A DNA stretch of 64,000 nucleotides from Pseudarthrobacter sp. NamB4 (GCF_005796185.1 NZ_VAHM01000004.1:186001-250000), one strand, 5' to 3'. Positions 35,181 through 44,997 are shown, numbered from the stretch's first letter. The notes: a model not told the origin generated them from the sequence alone. Program-made: numbers and translations.

Positions 35181-36397
35181 TACTGGGCCTTGCCCAGGAA
35201 GTCCTGCAGCCGCTGCACGCCGGTGGTCAGGTCGTCGTCGCCCAGGGCGTAGGAGAGGCGAAGGAAACCGGAGGGGCCGAACGCCTCACCGGGAACCACG
35301 GCCACCTCAACCTCGTCGAGGATCAGGGCCGCCAGTTCGGCGGAGGTCTGCGGCGCCGCGGTGCCGGACGTCGTCGGGAATTGCTTGCCCAGCAACGCGC
35401 GGACGTCCGCGTAAACGTAGAAGGCGCCCTTCGGCGTCGGGCACTCCACTCCATCGATGGCGTTCAGGCCCGCGACGATCGCCTTGCGGCGGCGATCAAA
35501 CGCTACCTTCATCTCGTCCACGGCGGTCAGCGGTCCGGACACCGCGGCGAGGGCCGCAATCTGCATGATGTTGGAGACGTTGGACGTGGCGTGGGACTGC
35601 AGGTTGGTGGCGGCCTTGATGACGTCGGCCGGGCCGATCATCCAGCCGACGCGCCAGCCGGTCATGGCGTAGGTCTTGGCCACACCGTTGAGGATGACTA
35701 CCTTGTCGCCCAGTTCAGGGGCGGCGGTGGCGATGGAAGTGAAGGGAACGCCGTCGTAGGTGAGGTGCTCGTAGATCTCGTCCGTGACTACCCACAGGCC
35801 CTTGGACGCGGCCCACCTGCCAATCTCTGCCACTTGCTCAGGAGAGTAGACAGAACCGGTGGGGTTGGACGGCGAAACGAACAGCAGGATCTTCGTCTTG
35901 TCCGTGACGGCCGCCTCAAGCTGGTCAACCGTCACCAGGTAGTCCTGTTCGGGGCCGGCGAAGACCTCAACGGGGACCCCGCCCGCGAGCCGGATGGCCT
36001 CCGGGTAGGTGGTCCAGAACGGGCTGGGCACGATGACCTCGTCGCCCGGATCCACCAGGGTAGCGAAGGTGTTGTAGACCGCCTGCTTGCCGCCGTTGGT
36101 CACCAGGACCTGGGACGGATCGACGACGTAGCCCGAGTCCCGCAGGGTCTTCTCGGCGATGGCCTTTTTCAGCTCCGGAAGCCCGCCGGCAGGGGAATAG
36201 CGGTGGTACTTCGGCTGGCCTGCAGCTTCAACAGCTGCCTGGACGATGTAGTCGGGGGTGGGAAAGTCCGGCTCACCCGCACCGAAACCAATAACCGGCC
36301 GCCCCGCTGCCTTCAGCGCCTTCGCCTTGGCATCAACGGCAAGGGTGGCGGATTCGGCAATTGCGGATATGCGCTGGGAAACGCGGGCGGCAGACAT
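35180..36397 (-). CDS. Pyridoxal-phosphate aspartate aminotransferase
   Basis: Class I aminotransferase, 405 residues, probably interconverting aspartate and oxaloacetate with glutamate/2-oxoglutarate. The PLP lysine is Lys241 in [19 protein letters not shown] at 178-181 and DEIYEHL at 206 are standard. The ending [15 protein letters not shown] contains the substrate-binding Arg. Located just upstream of tRNA-Trp on the opposite strand. Confidence 0.92.
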   Translation of the reverse strand: MSAARVSQRISAIAESATLAVDAKAKALKAAGRPVIGFGAGEPDFPTPDYIVQAAVEAAGQPKYHRYSPAGGLPELKKAIAEKTLRDSGYVVDPSQVLVTNGGKQAVYNTFATLVDPGDEVIVPSPFWTTYPEAIRLAGGVPVEVFAGPEQDYLVTVDQLEAAVTDKTKILLFVSPSNPTGSVYSPEQVAEIGRWAASKGLWVVTDEIYEHLTYDGVPFTSIATAAPELGDKVVILNGVAKTYAMTGWRVGWMIGPADVIKAATNLQSHATSNVSNIMQIAALAAVSGPLTAVDEMKVAFDRRRKAIVAGLNAIDGVECPTPKGAFYVYADVRALLGKQFPTTSGTAAPQTSAELAALILDEVEVAVVPGEAFGPSGFLRLSYALGDDDLTTGVQRLQDFLGKAQ

Positions 36398-36559
36398 GGC
36401 AGGTCCGTTCTTCGCTGTGCAGCCTGGCGGCTGGAATGTGGGATTCGACGAGTTCTACTCTATGCTGTTCACCGGACCCTCCGGGTTGCCGGATTTGAAT
36501 TGTGACTGCGTGCCAGTCCACCTCAGGCCGGGCAGCGGGGAGGGCCGGAAATGGGCTGG

Positions 36560-36589
36560 TTCGACGAACGCGAAGTTGTTGCGTAGACT
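36560..36589 (+). promoter_or_regulatory. Promoter of tRNA-Trp and the secE operon
   Basis: TTCGAC (36560-36565) and TAGACT (36584-36589) with an 18-base spacer, about 85 bases before the tRNA. The same -10 sequence precedes rplJ, rpsL and tuf. Confidence 0.5.
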
Positions 36590-36673
36590 GGTTCACCGGT
36601 GTTGAAACACGGATGATGGCGTGCGCCCCAGTAACAGGCTGGTGTTCGCCGTAAAACGTGGAATTCACTCCAT

Positions 36674-36746
36674 AGGGTAGTGGCGCAATTGGTAGCGCAG
36701 CGGTCTCCAAAACCGCAGGTTGCAGGTTCGAGTCCTGTCTGCCCTG
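36674..36746 (+). tRNA. trnW: tRNA-Trp (anticodon CCA)
   Basis: The cloverleaf folds fully: acceptor AGGGTAG with CTGCCCT, D arm GCGC/GCGC, anticodon stem GCGGT/ACCGC with loop CTCCAAA (anticodon 36707-36709), T arm GCAGG/CCTGT with loop TTCGAGT. CCA is not encoded. tRNA-Trp upstream of secE-nusG is a common actinobacterial arrangement. Confidence 0.97.
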
Positions 36747-36827
36747 CGCAAGCTGCCCCGGGCAAAAGCCGGGGCAAGCGCAGCAACCATGGTTCTGATC
36801 AGGGCCGGGTAATCCAACATTGCAAGG

Positions 36828-37112
36828 ATGAGCGAGGACCAGGTGACCGAAACAGCTGCCAGCAGCTCCAAGGGCCGCCCAGCTAAGAAGGACGCCAAGG
36901 CAAACTTCTTCGCCCGCATTGCACTCTTCATCCGCCAGATCATTGGCGAGCTGAAGAAAGTTGTTGCACCTACCCGCAAGGAACTGATTAATTACACGCT
37001 CGTGGTGCTGGTGTTCGTGGGCATCATGATGGTCATCGTCAGCCTGCTGGACATTGGATTCGGAACCGCCGTCGGCTGGATCTTCGGCGGAACCGGCACC
37101 ACGGACAGCTGA
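36828..37112 (+). CDS. secE: Preprotein translocase subunit SecE
   Basis: 94 residues. A charged N-terminus of about 30 residues, then the amphipathic FIRQIIGELKKVVAPTRKEL and one transmembrane helix, the short SecE form that clamps SecY. ATG follows a weak AAGG; GTG 36843 is an alternative. Lies between tRNA-Trp and nusG as in most bacteria. Confidence 0.95.
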   Translation: MSEDQVTETAASSSKGRPAKKDAKANFFARIALFIRQIIGELKKVVAPTRKELINYTLVVLVFVGIMMVIVSLLDIGFGTAVGWIFGGTGTTDS

Positions 37113-37132
37113 GGCTGAACGGTCCGCAGGCT

Positions 37133-37166
37133 GCGTGTTCCTTCCGGGAAGCCGGAGGGAAACACC
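37133..37166 (+). other. Hairpin between secE and nusG
   Basis: TTCCTTCCGG pairs with CCGGAGGGAA around GAAG, extended by GTGTT/AACAC. No T run follows, so it is more likely a processing or stability element than a terminator. Confidence 0.4.
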
Positions 37167-37226
37167 GGTGTGCGGAATTGAGCCATTTAAATAGGCATGT
37201 TAGGCAATGAGGAAGCAGGAGACCAA

Positions 37227-38030
37227 GTGTCTGAGCAGGAGCTCGAGGTAACCGAGGCCGGGCTGGAAGAGTCCGCGGACATCACGGCAGAAGCCGGTGA
37301 CGAGTCTGGGGTTGAGTCCTCCGTGCCCGAATCCGCTGACGCCGATTCCGACTTCGACGCAGAGGCCGCCGACGACTCCGGGGAGGAGTCCACGGACGCC
37401 CTCGCCGCTGCCGCCGCCAAGGCAGAGGTGGACCCCGCCGAGGAGTTCAAGGCCAAGCTGCGCCGCCAGGAAGGTGACTGGTACGTCATCCACTCCTACG
37501 CCGGTTACGAAAACCGCGTGAAGGCCAACCTGGAAACCCGCATCCAGACCCTGGACATGGAAGATTACATCTTCGAAATCCAGGTCCCCATGGAAGAAGT
37601 CGTTGAGATCAAGAACGCTCAGCGCAAGGTCATCAACCGCGTCCGCATCCCCGGCTACGTGCTGGTCCGGATGGACCTGACGGACGCCTCCTGGGGCGCC
37701 GTCCGCCACACTCCCGGTGTTACCGGCTTCGTGGGCAACGCCCACAACCCCGTGCCGCTGCGCCTTGATGAAGTCTTCTCCATGCTCGCCCCGGTCTTCG
37801 AGGAAGAGCAGGCCGAAAAGGGCAAGCCGGTCAACAAGCAGAACCAGGCTCCCGTGGCCGTCGACTTCGAAGTTGGCGAGTCCGTCATCGTCAAGGAAGG
37901 CCCGTTCGAGACCCTTCCCGCCACGATCTCCGAGATCAAGCCCGAGTCCCAGACCCTCGTGGTGCTGGTTTCCATCTTCGAGCGCGAAACGCCCGTCACC
38001 CTGGCGTTCAACCAGGTCACCAAGATCTGA
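37227..38030 (+). CDS. nusG: Transcription termination/antitermination factor NusG
   Basis: 267 residues. An acidic, low-complexity N-terminal extension of about 80 residues, usual in actinobacteria, precedes the NGN domain ([19 protein letters not shown]) and the KOW domain ([18 protein letters not shown]). I prefer GTG 37227, with AGGAG five bases upstream, over in-frame ATG 37197, which has no ribosome site. Binds RNA polymerase and Rho or ribosomal S10. Confidence 0.93.
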   Translation: MSEQELEVTEAGLEESADITAEAGDESGVESSVPESADADSDFDAEAADDSGEESTDALAAAAAKAEVDPAEEFKAKLRRQEGDWYVIHSYAGYENRVKANLETRIQTLDMEDYIFEIQVPMEEVVEIKNAQRKVINRVRIPGYVLVRMDLTDASWGAVRHTPGVTGFVGNAHNPVPLRLDEVFSMLAPVFEEEQAEKGKPVNKQNQAPVAVDFEVGESVIVKEGPFETLPATISEIKPESQTLVVLVSIFERETPVTLAFNQVTKI

Positions 38031-38159
38031 CAACCCCAAGAATTCGTCCCGGCGCTGCCTGCTTAGCAGCACTGGAACGGCCGGTCGCCTTGCCATGGCG
38101 GCCAAAAACCTGAGGCACGCTCCTGTGCCCCAGGACGTTATTGAGAGAAGGACCCTACA

Positions 38160-38591
38160 TTGGCTCCCAAGAAGAAGGTCACCGGCCTCATCAAGCTGCA
38201 GATCCAGGCAGGTGCCGCTAACCCGGCTCCGCCGATCGGTCCTGCGCTTGGCCAGCACGGTGTCAACATCATGGAATTCTGCAAGGCGTACAACGCTGCG
38301 ACGGAAGCCCAGCGCGGAAACGTCATCCCCGTGGAAATCACCGTCTACGAGGACCGTTCCTTCACGTTCATCACCAAGACCCCGCCGGCTGCAGAGCTCA
38401 TCAAGAAGGCTGCAGGCGTTGCCAAGGGTTCGGCTACGCCGCACACCGTCAAGGTTGCCAAGCTGACCCAGGCCCAGGTTAACGAGATTGCTTCCACCAA
38501 GATGGAAGACCTTAACGCCACCAGCCTCGAAGGCGCAGCGAAGATCATCGCCGGCACCGCCCGCTCCATGGGCATCACCGTCGAGGGCTAA
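38160..38591 (+). CDS. rplK: 50S ribosomal protein L11
   Basis: 143 residues beginning at TTG after AGAGAAGG. The N-terminal [19 protein letters not shown] and the C-terminal RNA-binding [12 protein letters not shown] are both present. L11 forms the GTPase-associated centre with 23S rRNA helices 43-44 and is needed for RelA activation. Upstream of rplA in the usual order. Confidence 0.97.
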
Positions 38592-38770
38592 CTGCCCCCG
38601 CAGCCTTCCGCAACCGTGAAATCACGACGACGGGCGGCACCGCCGGGACAACCGGCACCAAACAAAATTGAAATGTTGGGCATTCGGCACGGATAACGGG
38701 CCGGAGCACCAACTGTGGCAGGGCCCAGCGCGGTCCGCAGACCACAACTGCACAAGGAGAAATAAGCAGC
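38592..38770 (+). other. rplK-rplA intergenic spacer
   Basis: 180 bases, longer than usual for this gene pair, with AT-rich AACAAAATTGAAATG near 38660. An internal promoter or an L1-binding leader could be present; no clear motif could be assigned. Confidence 0.3.
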
Positions 38771-39478
38771 ATGGCAAAGCGCAGCAAAGCATATGAGGCA
38801 GCAGCCGCCAAGATCGACGCGGGGAAGTTCTACGCGCCGTTCGAGGCAATAACCCTCGCCAAGGACACCAACCCGTCCAAGTTCGACGCCACCGTTGAGG
38901 TTGCCTTCCGCCTCGGCGTCGACCCCCGTAAGGCTGACCAGATGGTCCGCGGCACGGTCAACCTGCCCCACGGCACCGGTAAGACCGCCCGCGTCCTGGT
39001 TTTCGCTACGGGTGACAAGGCAGAGGCAGCAATCGCTGCCGGCGCTGACTTCGTTGGTTCCGACGACCTGATCGAAAGGATCGCCGGTGGCTGGACCGAC
39101 TTCGACGCCGCCGTCGCCACCCCTGACCTCATGGGCAAGGTTGGCCGCCTCGGTAAGGTCCTGGGTCCGCGTAACCTGATGCCGAACCCGAAGACGGGCA
39201 CCGTGACCCCCGACGTCGCCAAGGCCGTTAACGACATCAAGGGTGGAAAGATCGACTTCCGCGTCGATAAGCACTCTAACCTGCACTTCATCATCGGCAA
39301 GGTTTCCTTCGACGCCAACAAGCTGGCCGAGAACTATGCAGCAGCACTGGAAGAGGTTCTTCGCCTGAAGCCGTCCGCCGCGAAGGGCCGCTACATCCAG
39401 AAGGCTACTGTCGCCACCACGTTCGGTCCCGGCATCTCCGTTGACCCGAACGTCACCAAGGTTCTGATCGAGGCCTAA
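38771..39478 (+). CDS. rplA: 50S ribosomal protein L1
   Basis: 235 residues, normal length. The L1 signature appears as [19 protein letters not shown] near residues 132-150. L1 forms the mobile L1 stalk guiding E-site tRNA exit and in many bacteria represses its own operon. ATG after AAGGAG. A strong terminator follows 40 bases later, so rplJ-rplL are transcribed separately. Confidence 0.97.
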   Translation: MAKRSKAYEAAAAKIDAGKFYAPFEAITLAKDTNPSKFDATVEVAFRLGVDPRKADQMVRGTVNLPHGTGKTARVLVFATGDKAEAAIAAGADFVGSDDLIERIAGGWTDFDAAVATPDLMGKVGRLGKVLGPRNLMPNPKTGTVTPDVAKAVNDIKGGKIDFRVDKHSNLHFIIGKVSFDANKLAENYAAALEEVLRLKPSAAKGRYIQKATVATTFGPGISVDPNVTKVLIEA

Positions 39479-39517
39479 GTCCTCGTGTGAGCAACCGCCG
39501 CGGACCCGTCCGCAGCA

Positions 39518-39556
39518 GGAAAGACCGCCCGGCCTGTGCCGGGCGGTCTTTCCTTT
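39518..39556 (+). terminator. Terminator of the secE-nusG-rplK-rplA operon
   Basis: A perfect 16-base-pair stem (GGAAAGACCGCCCGGC with its complement) around CTGT, followed by TTT. A textbook intrinsic terminator. Confidence 0.9.
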
Positions 39557-39593
39557 AACCGGCAGAAGCTATTCCGGAAAGACCGTTCCTGCC

Positions 39594-39599
39594 TAAGCT
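39594..39599 (+). promoter_or_regulatory. -10 box of a likely leaderless GNAT gene
   Basis: TAAGCT then six bases, then GTG 39606; no ribosome site between. Confidence 0.4.
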
Positions 39600-39605
39600 G
39601 TACAA

Positions 39606-40760
39606 GTGGCCGAACCGGAGCCGGGTGCCTCCACAGGCAAGCCCGCTGCCCTGACGATTTCCGCCGTCGCCGTCTTCAACAATTTCGACGGCGGCGCGCT
39701 CCCAGGCAGGGGCGCAGTGCCGCTTTCCGCCGCCCCCACAGCCGACTTCAGGCTGTGCCATGACATGCGGGTGGCACACGAGCTGGCGCTGTGGGGCACC
39801 ATGGACAGGTGCCCCACGCTGCAGGAAGCCGCGGAGTACTGGCAGGGCAACGACTACGAGGAACGGCAACTGTACCTTGCCAGACTGGGGCGCGAGCCTG
39901 TAGGCACGTGCTCGGTGACCCTCCCGCTGCATGAGAACACTCACACTGCCGGCATTGATGTCCTCGTCGCCCCCGCGCACCGGCGGCAGGGCCTTGGCCG
40001 GATGCTGCTGGAGCACGCTGAAACCGTAGCCCGGAAACGCGGCAGGACCTCGCTGGACGGCTACCACGAGATCCCAATGCAAGGCGCGGACGGGGCCCTG
40101 CTCGAGGCGAAGTCAGGGGCCGGCGGCCTGCCGCTCCAGCACCCCGCCGTCGCCTTCGCTTCCGCCAGCGGATATGAGCTGGAGCAGGTGGAGCGTTCCA
40201 GCAGGCTTGACCTTCCTGTCCCCGCCGAACTGCTGGAGCGCCTGGAGACTGAGGCCCGGGCCCGGGCAGGGGACTACCGGATCATCGGCTGGGACGACAG
40301 CTGCCCTGACAACCTCGTGGACGCCTATGCCGGGGTTAAGGCCAGGATGAGCGCCGACGTCCCCACCGCGGGCCTCGATTGTGAGCTCGAAGACTGGGAC
40401 GCGGCCCGGGTCCGCGAAGAGGAGGGGAGCCTGGCCCGCGGCGGCGTGCAGACGGCGGTGGCGGCCGCCCTGCACCGCACCACCGGGGAACTGGTCGCCT
40501 ATACGGTCCTGAACTGGCGGCCGGCGGTGCCGGCGTCCATCGCCCAGCAGGACACACTCGTGGCTCGGGAACACCGCGGACACCGGCTGGGCATGCTCAC
40601 CAAAGTGGCCAATCTCCGGCACGTCCAGAAACGGTGGCCGTCGGCACGCTATGTTTTGACATGGAATGCCACCGAAAACCAACATATGCTGGCCATAAAT
40701 ATTGCCCTTGGCTTCAGGCCCGTTGGCCTTGAAGGTGAATGGCAGAAACGGCTGGGATGA
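39606..40760 (+). CDS. Double-GNAT acetyltransferase, tandem copy 1
   Basis: 384 residues with two GNAT domains. The first has the acetyl-CoA loop VLVAPAHRRQGLGRMLLEHA; the second keeps the pattern REHRGHRLGMLTKVANLRHV and ends WNATENQHMLAINIALGF. The layout resembles mycothiol-synthase-like two-domain acetyltransferases, but the substrate is unknown. The next gene is a clear paralogue. Both sit between the L1 and L10 ribosomal operons, where most bacteria have nothing. Confidence 0.85.
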   Translation: MAEPEPGASTGKPAALTISAVAVFNNFDGGALPGRGAVPLSAAPTADFRLCHDMRVAHELALWGTMDRCPTLQEAAEYWQGNDYEERQLYLARLGREPVGTCSVTLPLHENTHTAGIDVLVAPAHRRQGLGRMLLEHAETVARKRGRTSLDGYHEIPMQGADGALLEAKSGAGGLPLQHPAVAFASASGYELEQVERSSRLDLPVPAELLERLETEARARAGDYRIIGWDDSCPDNLVDAYAGVKARMSADVPTAGLDCELEDWDAARVREEEGSLARGGVQTAVAAALHRTTGELVAYTVLNWRPAVPASIAQQDTLVAREHRGHRLGMLTKVANLRHVQKRWPSARYVLTWNATENQHMLAINIALGFRPVGLEGEWQKRLG

Positions 40761-40767
40761 TGCGCCT

Positions 40768-41886
40768 ATGGAACAAGACGTGAAGATCGAGCAGCTGTGG
40801 ATCCCTGATTCACTTGAGGCACCCGATGCCGCAGACTTCCTTGCCGCCGTCGAGGTGGGGCGCAAGGTAAGGATGCATACGTGGGGGAGCGACGACCTCG
40901 CTTACGGCCCGCAGGAAAAGCTCCTGGAATTCGCGGACCCGTATGAGCGGCAGCTGATCCTCGTGGCAAAGGTGGACGGGGAGATTGTGGGAACGGTGGA
41001 CATCGCCCTTCCCCTCACGGACAATCTGGACCTCGCGGAGTTCACCCTCGACATCCTGCCGGAATTCCAGCGTCAAGGCGTCGGCAGGCGCCTGCTCCAG
41101 GCCGCCGAACAGTTGGCCCGCGCAGAAGGCCGGACGATGATCCTCGTGGACACCAACCACCCGGGCGCCTCGCTGCACGAATTCGAGCGGGCCCAGCTTG
41201 TCCCCGGTTCCGGCCAGGGGTTCGTGCCGTTGGAGAGCCGGGAGGTGGAGTTCGCGCAAAAGACCGGATACACCCTGCAGCACATCGAACAGTTCAGCTC
41301 CTGCACCCTGCCGCTGGATACCAAGCTGGTGGCCGACCTGCAGGCCGAGGCGGAGGAGGCCAACAACGGCCGGTACCGGCTGCACCATTGGACGGACCGC
41401 TGCCCGGACCGTTGGCTGGAAGCAGTCGCGGCCCTCGAGAACCAGGCGGGGGCCGGCGTCGACCCTTCCTTGCAGGCGCCTGTTGAGCAGGACATGGTGT
41501 TCGACGGCGGCATCCTCCGGGAAGCTGAAGACGTCGCCATTGCACAGGGCAGGCAGACGGTGGTCACCGCCGTCGAACACCTCGCCACAGGGGCCCTCGT
41601 GGGACTGACCACGATCACGGTGCTGGCTCACCGCACCGACGTAGTGTTCCAGGACGACACGCTGGTCCTGCAGGAGCACCGCGGGAACAAGCTGGGATTG
41701 CTGATCAAGGTGGCCAACATGGAACGGCTCAGCGAGCAGTTCCCCGATGCCCGGGTGATCTACACCTGGAATGCCCCCGAAAACCGGTACCTCCTGACGG
41801 TGAACAAACAACTGGGCTTCCAGACGGCGGGGGTGACCGGCATCTGGCAAAAGGAGCTCCCCCGGCTTCGCGCCAGCAACAGCTGA
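40768..41886 (+). CDS. Double-GNAT acetyltransferase, tandem copy 2
   Basis: 372 residues, paralogue of the preceding gene: FTLDILPEFQRQGVGRRLLQ and QEHRGNKLGLLIKVANMERL carry the acetyl-CoA sites and WNAPENRYLLTVNKQLGF matches the end of copy 1. ATG 40768 lies seven bases after the upstream stop; the longer frame from 40702 overlaps copy 1 and is not supported. Probably co-transcribed with copy 1. Substrate unknown. Confidence 0.85.
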   Translation: MEQDVKIEQLWIPDSLEAPDAADFLAAVEVGRKVRMHTWGSDDLAYGPQEKLLEFADPYERQLILVAKVDGEIVGTVDIALPLTDNLDLAEFTLDILPEFQRQGVGRRLLQAAEQLARAEGRTMILVDTNHPGASLHEFERAQLVPGSGQGFVPLESREVEFAQKTGYTLQHIEQFSSCTLPLDTKLVADLQAEAEEANNGRYRLHHWTDRCPDRWLEAVAALENQAGAGVDPSLQAPVEQDMVFDGGILREAEDVAIAQGRQTVVTAVEHLATGALVGLTTITVLAHRTDVVFQDDTLVLQEHRGNKLGLLIKVANMERLSEQFPDARVIYTWNAPENRYLLTVNKQLGFQTAGVTGIWQKELPRLRASNS

Positions 41887-41894
41887 TGCACCGA

Positions 41895-41924
41895 TTTGGC
41901 GGACAGTGGGCCCTCCCGTAGACT
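41895..41924 (+). promoter_or_regulatory. Promoter of the rplJ-rplL operon
   Basis: TTTGGC (41895-41900) and TAGACT (41919-41924), 18-base spacer. The L10 leader starts just downstream. Confidence 0.55.
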
Positions 41925-41929
41925 TGAAC

Positions 41930-42130
41930 TACCAAAGACCGTCGGTTGTTGGAAACCCACTCTCCTGAACATGGCTCAACTCTGCAGTTGTGCGCGGGAG
42001 ACTGAAGTGGTTTTCCGGACGAAGGACCCTCAACGCAGGGCGGCCAACGCAGGTGAACGAAGCATAGTTCCATGGAATTGTCCATGTTGAGCCAAGCCCC
42101 GTGCATCTGCGCGGGGCGTTTTTAGTTTTA
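41930..42130 (+). ncRNA. Ribosomal protein L10 leader with attenuator
   Basis: The 5' region of rplJ-rplL has the expected parts of an L10 leader: a structured RNA with AACGCAGGTGAACGAAG (about 42048-42064) and an intrinsic terminator, GCCCCGTGC/GCGCGGGGC followed by GTTTTTAG (42103-42126). In bacteria the L10-(L12)4 complex binds such leaders and favours termination when in excess. The fold boundaries are approximate. Confidence 0.65.
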
Positions 42131-42183
42131 GCTCATCCGAGCGGGGACCGTCGAATACCGGCACTATCCCCGGAAGGAGGGTT

Positions 42184-42765
42184 ATGGCAACGCCTACCAA
42201 GGTTTCAGCAGTAGCTGAGATCACTAACGATTTCAAGGAATCGAACGCCGCTGTCCTGACCGAATACCGCGGGCTCACCGTTGCACAGCTCAAGCAGCTG
42301 CGTGTTTCTCTCGGCCAGGACACCAAGTTCGCGGTCGTGAAGAACACCCTGACCGCCATTGCAGCCAAGGAAGCCGGTGTCGAAGCATTCGACGGCCAGC
42401 TTGCCGGCCCCACTGCAATTGCGTTCATCAAGGGTGACGCAGTTGCCGCTGCCAAGAGCCTGACGGATTTTGCCAAGGCCAACAAGCAGCTGGTCATCAA
42501 GACCGGTTACTTCGAGGGCAAGGCTCTGGATGCCACCGAGGTCGCCGCACTGGCTGCCCTCGAGTCCCGCGAGCTGCAGCTCGCCAAGGTTGCAGGCGTC
42601 CTCAAGGCACCCGCCGCCGCAGCTGCACGCATCATCGACGCACTGCGCCTCAAGCTTGAAGAAGAGAACGGTGCGCCGGCAGCTGCCGAGGCTCCCGCCG
42701 CTGAAGAAGCTCCCGCCGCTGAAGCCGAAGCTGCCGCTGAAGCTCCCGCAGCCGAAGAGAACTGA
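42184..42765 (+). CDS. rplJ: 50S ribosomal protein L10
   Basis: 193 residues: ATG after AAGGAGGG. The N-terminal rRNA-binding domain ([20 protein letters not shown]) is normal; the C-terminus is extended by an Ala/Glu/Pro-rich tail of about 30 residues ([20 protein letters not shown]), as in other Micrococcaceae. L10 anchors L12 dimers on the stalk and, with them, represses this operon via the leader. Confidence 0.96.
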   Translation: MATPTKVSAVAEITNDFKESNAAVLTEYRGLTVAQLKQLRVSLGQDTKFAVVKNTLTAIAAKEAGVEAFDGQLAGPTAIAFIKGDAVAAAKSLTDFAKANKQLVIKTGYFEGKALDATEVAALAALESRELQLAKVAGVLKAPAAAAARIIDALRLKLEEENGAPAAAEAPAAEEAPAAEAEAAAEAPAAEEN

Positions 42766-42842
42766 TTCTCTTTACCCCAAAAGACTCAGGTGTGCTGCCC
42801 GGCCATGTGCCGCTGGACACCACAACAGGAAGGACGCCTACC

Positions 42843-43220
42843 ATGGCGAAGCTCAGCAACGAAGAGCTCATTGAAGCTTTCAAGGAACTGACCATCATCG
42901 AGCTCTCCGAGTTCGTCAAGCTCTTCGAAGAGACCTTCGAAGTTACCGCTGCTGCTGTTGCAGTTGCCGGCCCCGCCGGTGGCGGAGCTGCTGAAGAGGT
43001 TGAAGAAAAGACCGACTTCGACGTCATCCTCGAAGCTGCCGGCGACAAGAAGATCGCAGTGATCAAGGAAGTCCGCGCCATCACCTCCCTGGGCCTCAAG
43101 GAAGCCAAGGACCTGGTTGACAGCGCACCGAAGGCTGTCCTCGAAGGCGCCAACAAGGAAGCTGCCGAGAAGGCCAAGGAGCAGCTCGAGGCTGCAGGCG
43201 CCACCGTTACCCTCAAGTAA
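42843..43220 (+). CDS. rplL: 50S ribosomal protein L7/L12
   Basis: 125 residues. N-terminal dimerisation helices ([20 protein letters not shown]), an Ala/Gly hinge ([15 protein letters not shown]) and the C-terminal domain that contacts elongation factors ([19 protein letters not shown]). ATG 42843 preceded by AGGAAGGA; earlier in-frame starts lack family similarity. A terminator follows. Confidence 0.97.
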   Translation: MAKLSNEELIEAFKELTIIELSEFVKLFEETFEVTAAAVAVAGPAGGGAAEEVEEKTDFDVILEAAGDKKIAVIKEVRAITSLGLKEAKDLVDSAPKAVLEGANKEAAEKAKEQLEAAGATVTLK

Positions 43221-43237
43221 CAGCGCTTTATTCCTTC

Positions 43238-43278
43238 GAAAGCCCCGTCCACGTTTGTGGGCGGGGCTTTCGCTTTAA
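43238..43278 (+). terminator. Terminator of rplJ-rplL
   Basis: GAAAGCCCCGTCCAC pairs with GTGGGCGGGGCTTTC (one wobble), loop GTTT, then CGCTTT. Confidence 0.85.
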
Positions 43279-43300
43279 CAGCGGCTGCCGTGGCAGCGGC

Positions 43301-43798
43301 CTAGGCGGGGTCGCTGATGTCCGCAACCACGGCCCCCAATGCTGAGGTGAGGGCATCGGCGTCAACGAAGGCGCTGTAGCCGTGAGCGCCGGCCCCCATG
43401 GAGATCCGCCGGCCGGTGATGGTGGCGTCCGCATAGACTGGCCAGCTTGTGGTGCTGCCCAGGGGCGTGATGGTTCCCCGCTCGTAGCCCGTGGCATCCA
43501 GCGCCACGTCGGCCGGTGGCAGCGACAGCTTGTTGACGCCCACCAGGGCCCGGAGCTTGGGCCACGAGATCTGCCGGTCACCCGGGATCAGCGCAAACAG
43601 GAACGTGCCGTCCTTGTGCTTGACCACCAGGGACTTGACGATATCGGCGGGGGTGATGCCCAGGATGCCGGCGGCTTCGGCCAGGCTCCTGGCGGCAGGC
43701 CTCTCCACTACGTCCACCTGGAGACCGCGGGCGGCGGCGTCAGCCAGGAAACGCTCCCGCCCGACGCCGTCCGGTCCGTCCGTTGCTGCGCCCGCCAT
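43301..43798 (-). CDS. YbaK/EbsC family protein (aminoacyl-tRNA deacylase-like)
   Basis: 165 residues of the YbaK/ProX fold, which hydrolyses misacylated tRNAs such as Cys-tRNA-Pro. The conserved Lys stands in DIVKSLVVKHKDG, and GYERGTITPLGS and the DADALTSAL ending fit the family. ATG overlaps the thiolase TGA by one base, so it is the second gene of a two-gene minus-strand operon. Confidence 0.9.
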   Translation of the reverse strand: MAGAATDGPDGVGRERFLADAAARGLQVDVVERPAARSLAEAAGILGITPADIVKSLVVKHKDGTFLFALIPGDRQISWPKLRALVGVNKLSLPPADVALDATGYERGTITPLGSTTSWPVYADATITGRRISMGAGAHGYSAFVDADALTSALGAVVADISDPA

Positions 43799-44997
43799 CA
43801 GTCGCGGTACAGCAGGAGCGCCTCGCCCTGCCCACCGCCGCCACACAGGGACACAGCGGCCTTGCCGCCTCCGCGCCGCTTGAGTTCGTGGGCTGCATGC
43901 ACGGCCAGGCGTGCCCCCGATGCCCCAATCGGGTGGCCCAGCGCAGTGGCGCCGCCATGGAGGTTGCACTTTTCCAAGGGGTAGTCGAGGTCCTTGAGTG
44001 ACTGCACGGCCACGGACCCGAAGGCTTCGTTGATCTCGATGAAGTCCAGGTCCGCCGTGGTCCAGCCTGCCCGGCCCAGCGCGTTCATGATCGCGTTGGA
44101 CGGCTGGGAGTGAAGCGAGTTGTCCGGGCCCGCAACCTGTCCCGGCTTTCCCACCACTGCCAGATATTCCAGTCCGTGCTCTTCGGCGTAACCGCGGGAC
44201 GTGAGCACCAGGGCGGCAGCGCCGTCGGACAATGGGGAGGAGTTGCCGGCGGTGATGGTGCCGTCCGTGACGAAGGCTGCGCGCAGGCCTGCCAGCGACT
44301 CGACGGAGGCATTCGGGCGGACGCCCTCGTCGGTGTCCACGACTATGGGATCGCCCTTGCGCTGCTTGACGCTGATGGGGACGATCTCGTCGTCGAACGT
44401 TCCATTCTTGGCTGCCAGCGCCGCGCGCTGGTGCGAATAGGCGGCCACGTTGTCCTGTGAGGTGCGGTCAATGCCCAGGGCAAGGTTGCGCATCTCCGTG
44501 GACAGGCCCATCGACTGGCCGTCAAAAGCATCGGTGAGGCCGTCATGCGCGGCGGCATCCAGGGCCTGGATGGACCCGTAGGTCCAGCCCTGGCGTGAAC
44601 CGGGAAGCAGGTGGGGCGCCCGGGTCATGGACTCCTGGCCGCCGGCCACGACGACCGCAGCCTCGGCGCCACGGATCATCCTGGCCGCATCGATGACGGC
44701 CGTCAGGCCGGACAGGCATACCTTGTTGACCGTCACCGCAGGGACGTTCCAGCCGATTCCGGCGGCGATGGAACTCTGCCGGGCAGGGTTCTGGCCCGCC
44801 CCGGCCTGCAGGACCTGGCCCATGATCACGGCCTCAACATCGGCAACATCGACGCCGCTGGCTGCCAGGGCGGCTTTGATGGCATGTGCGCCGAGGTCCA
44901 CCGCCGTGAAGCTGGCCAGTTGGCCATTGATGCGCCCGGTAGGAGTCCGCGCACCCGCAAGGATGACAACGTCGCTGTTGCCTGGAGAGTTGCCCAT
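43798..44997 (-). CDS. Acetyl-CoA C-acetyltransferase (thiolase)
   Basis: 399 residues, biosynthetic-type thiolase that condenses or cleaves acetoacetyl-CoA. The nucleophile Cys94 is in NKVCLSG (most thiolases have CGSG or CSSG here), His355 in GHPIGASGAR, and Cys385 in LCGGGGQGE. No phaB-type reductase is nearby. Divergent from rpoB with about 500 bases between. Confidence 0.94.
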   Translation of the reverse strand: MGNSPGNSDVVILAGARTPTGRINGQLASFTAVDLGAHAIKAALAASGVDVADVEAVIMGQVLQAGAGQNPARQSSIAAGIGWNVPAVTVNKVCLSGLTAVIDAARMIRGAEAAVVVAGGQESMTRAPHLLPGSRQGWTYGSIQALDAAAHDGLTDAFDGQSMGLSTEMRNLALGIDRTSQDNVAAYSHQRAALAAKNGTFDDEIVPISVKQRKGDPIVVDTDEGVRPNASVESLAGLRAAFVTDGTITAGNSSPLSDGAAALVLTSRGYAEEHGLEYLAVVGKPGQVAGPDNSLHSQPSNAIMNALGRAGWTTADLDFIEINEAFGSVAVQSLKDLDYPLEKCNLHGGATALGHPIGASGARLAVHAAHELKRRGGGKAAVSLCGGGGQGEALLLYRD

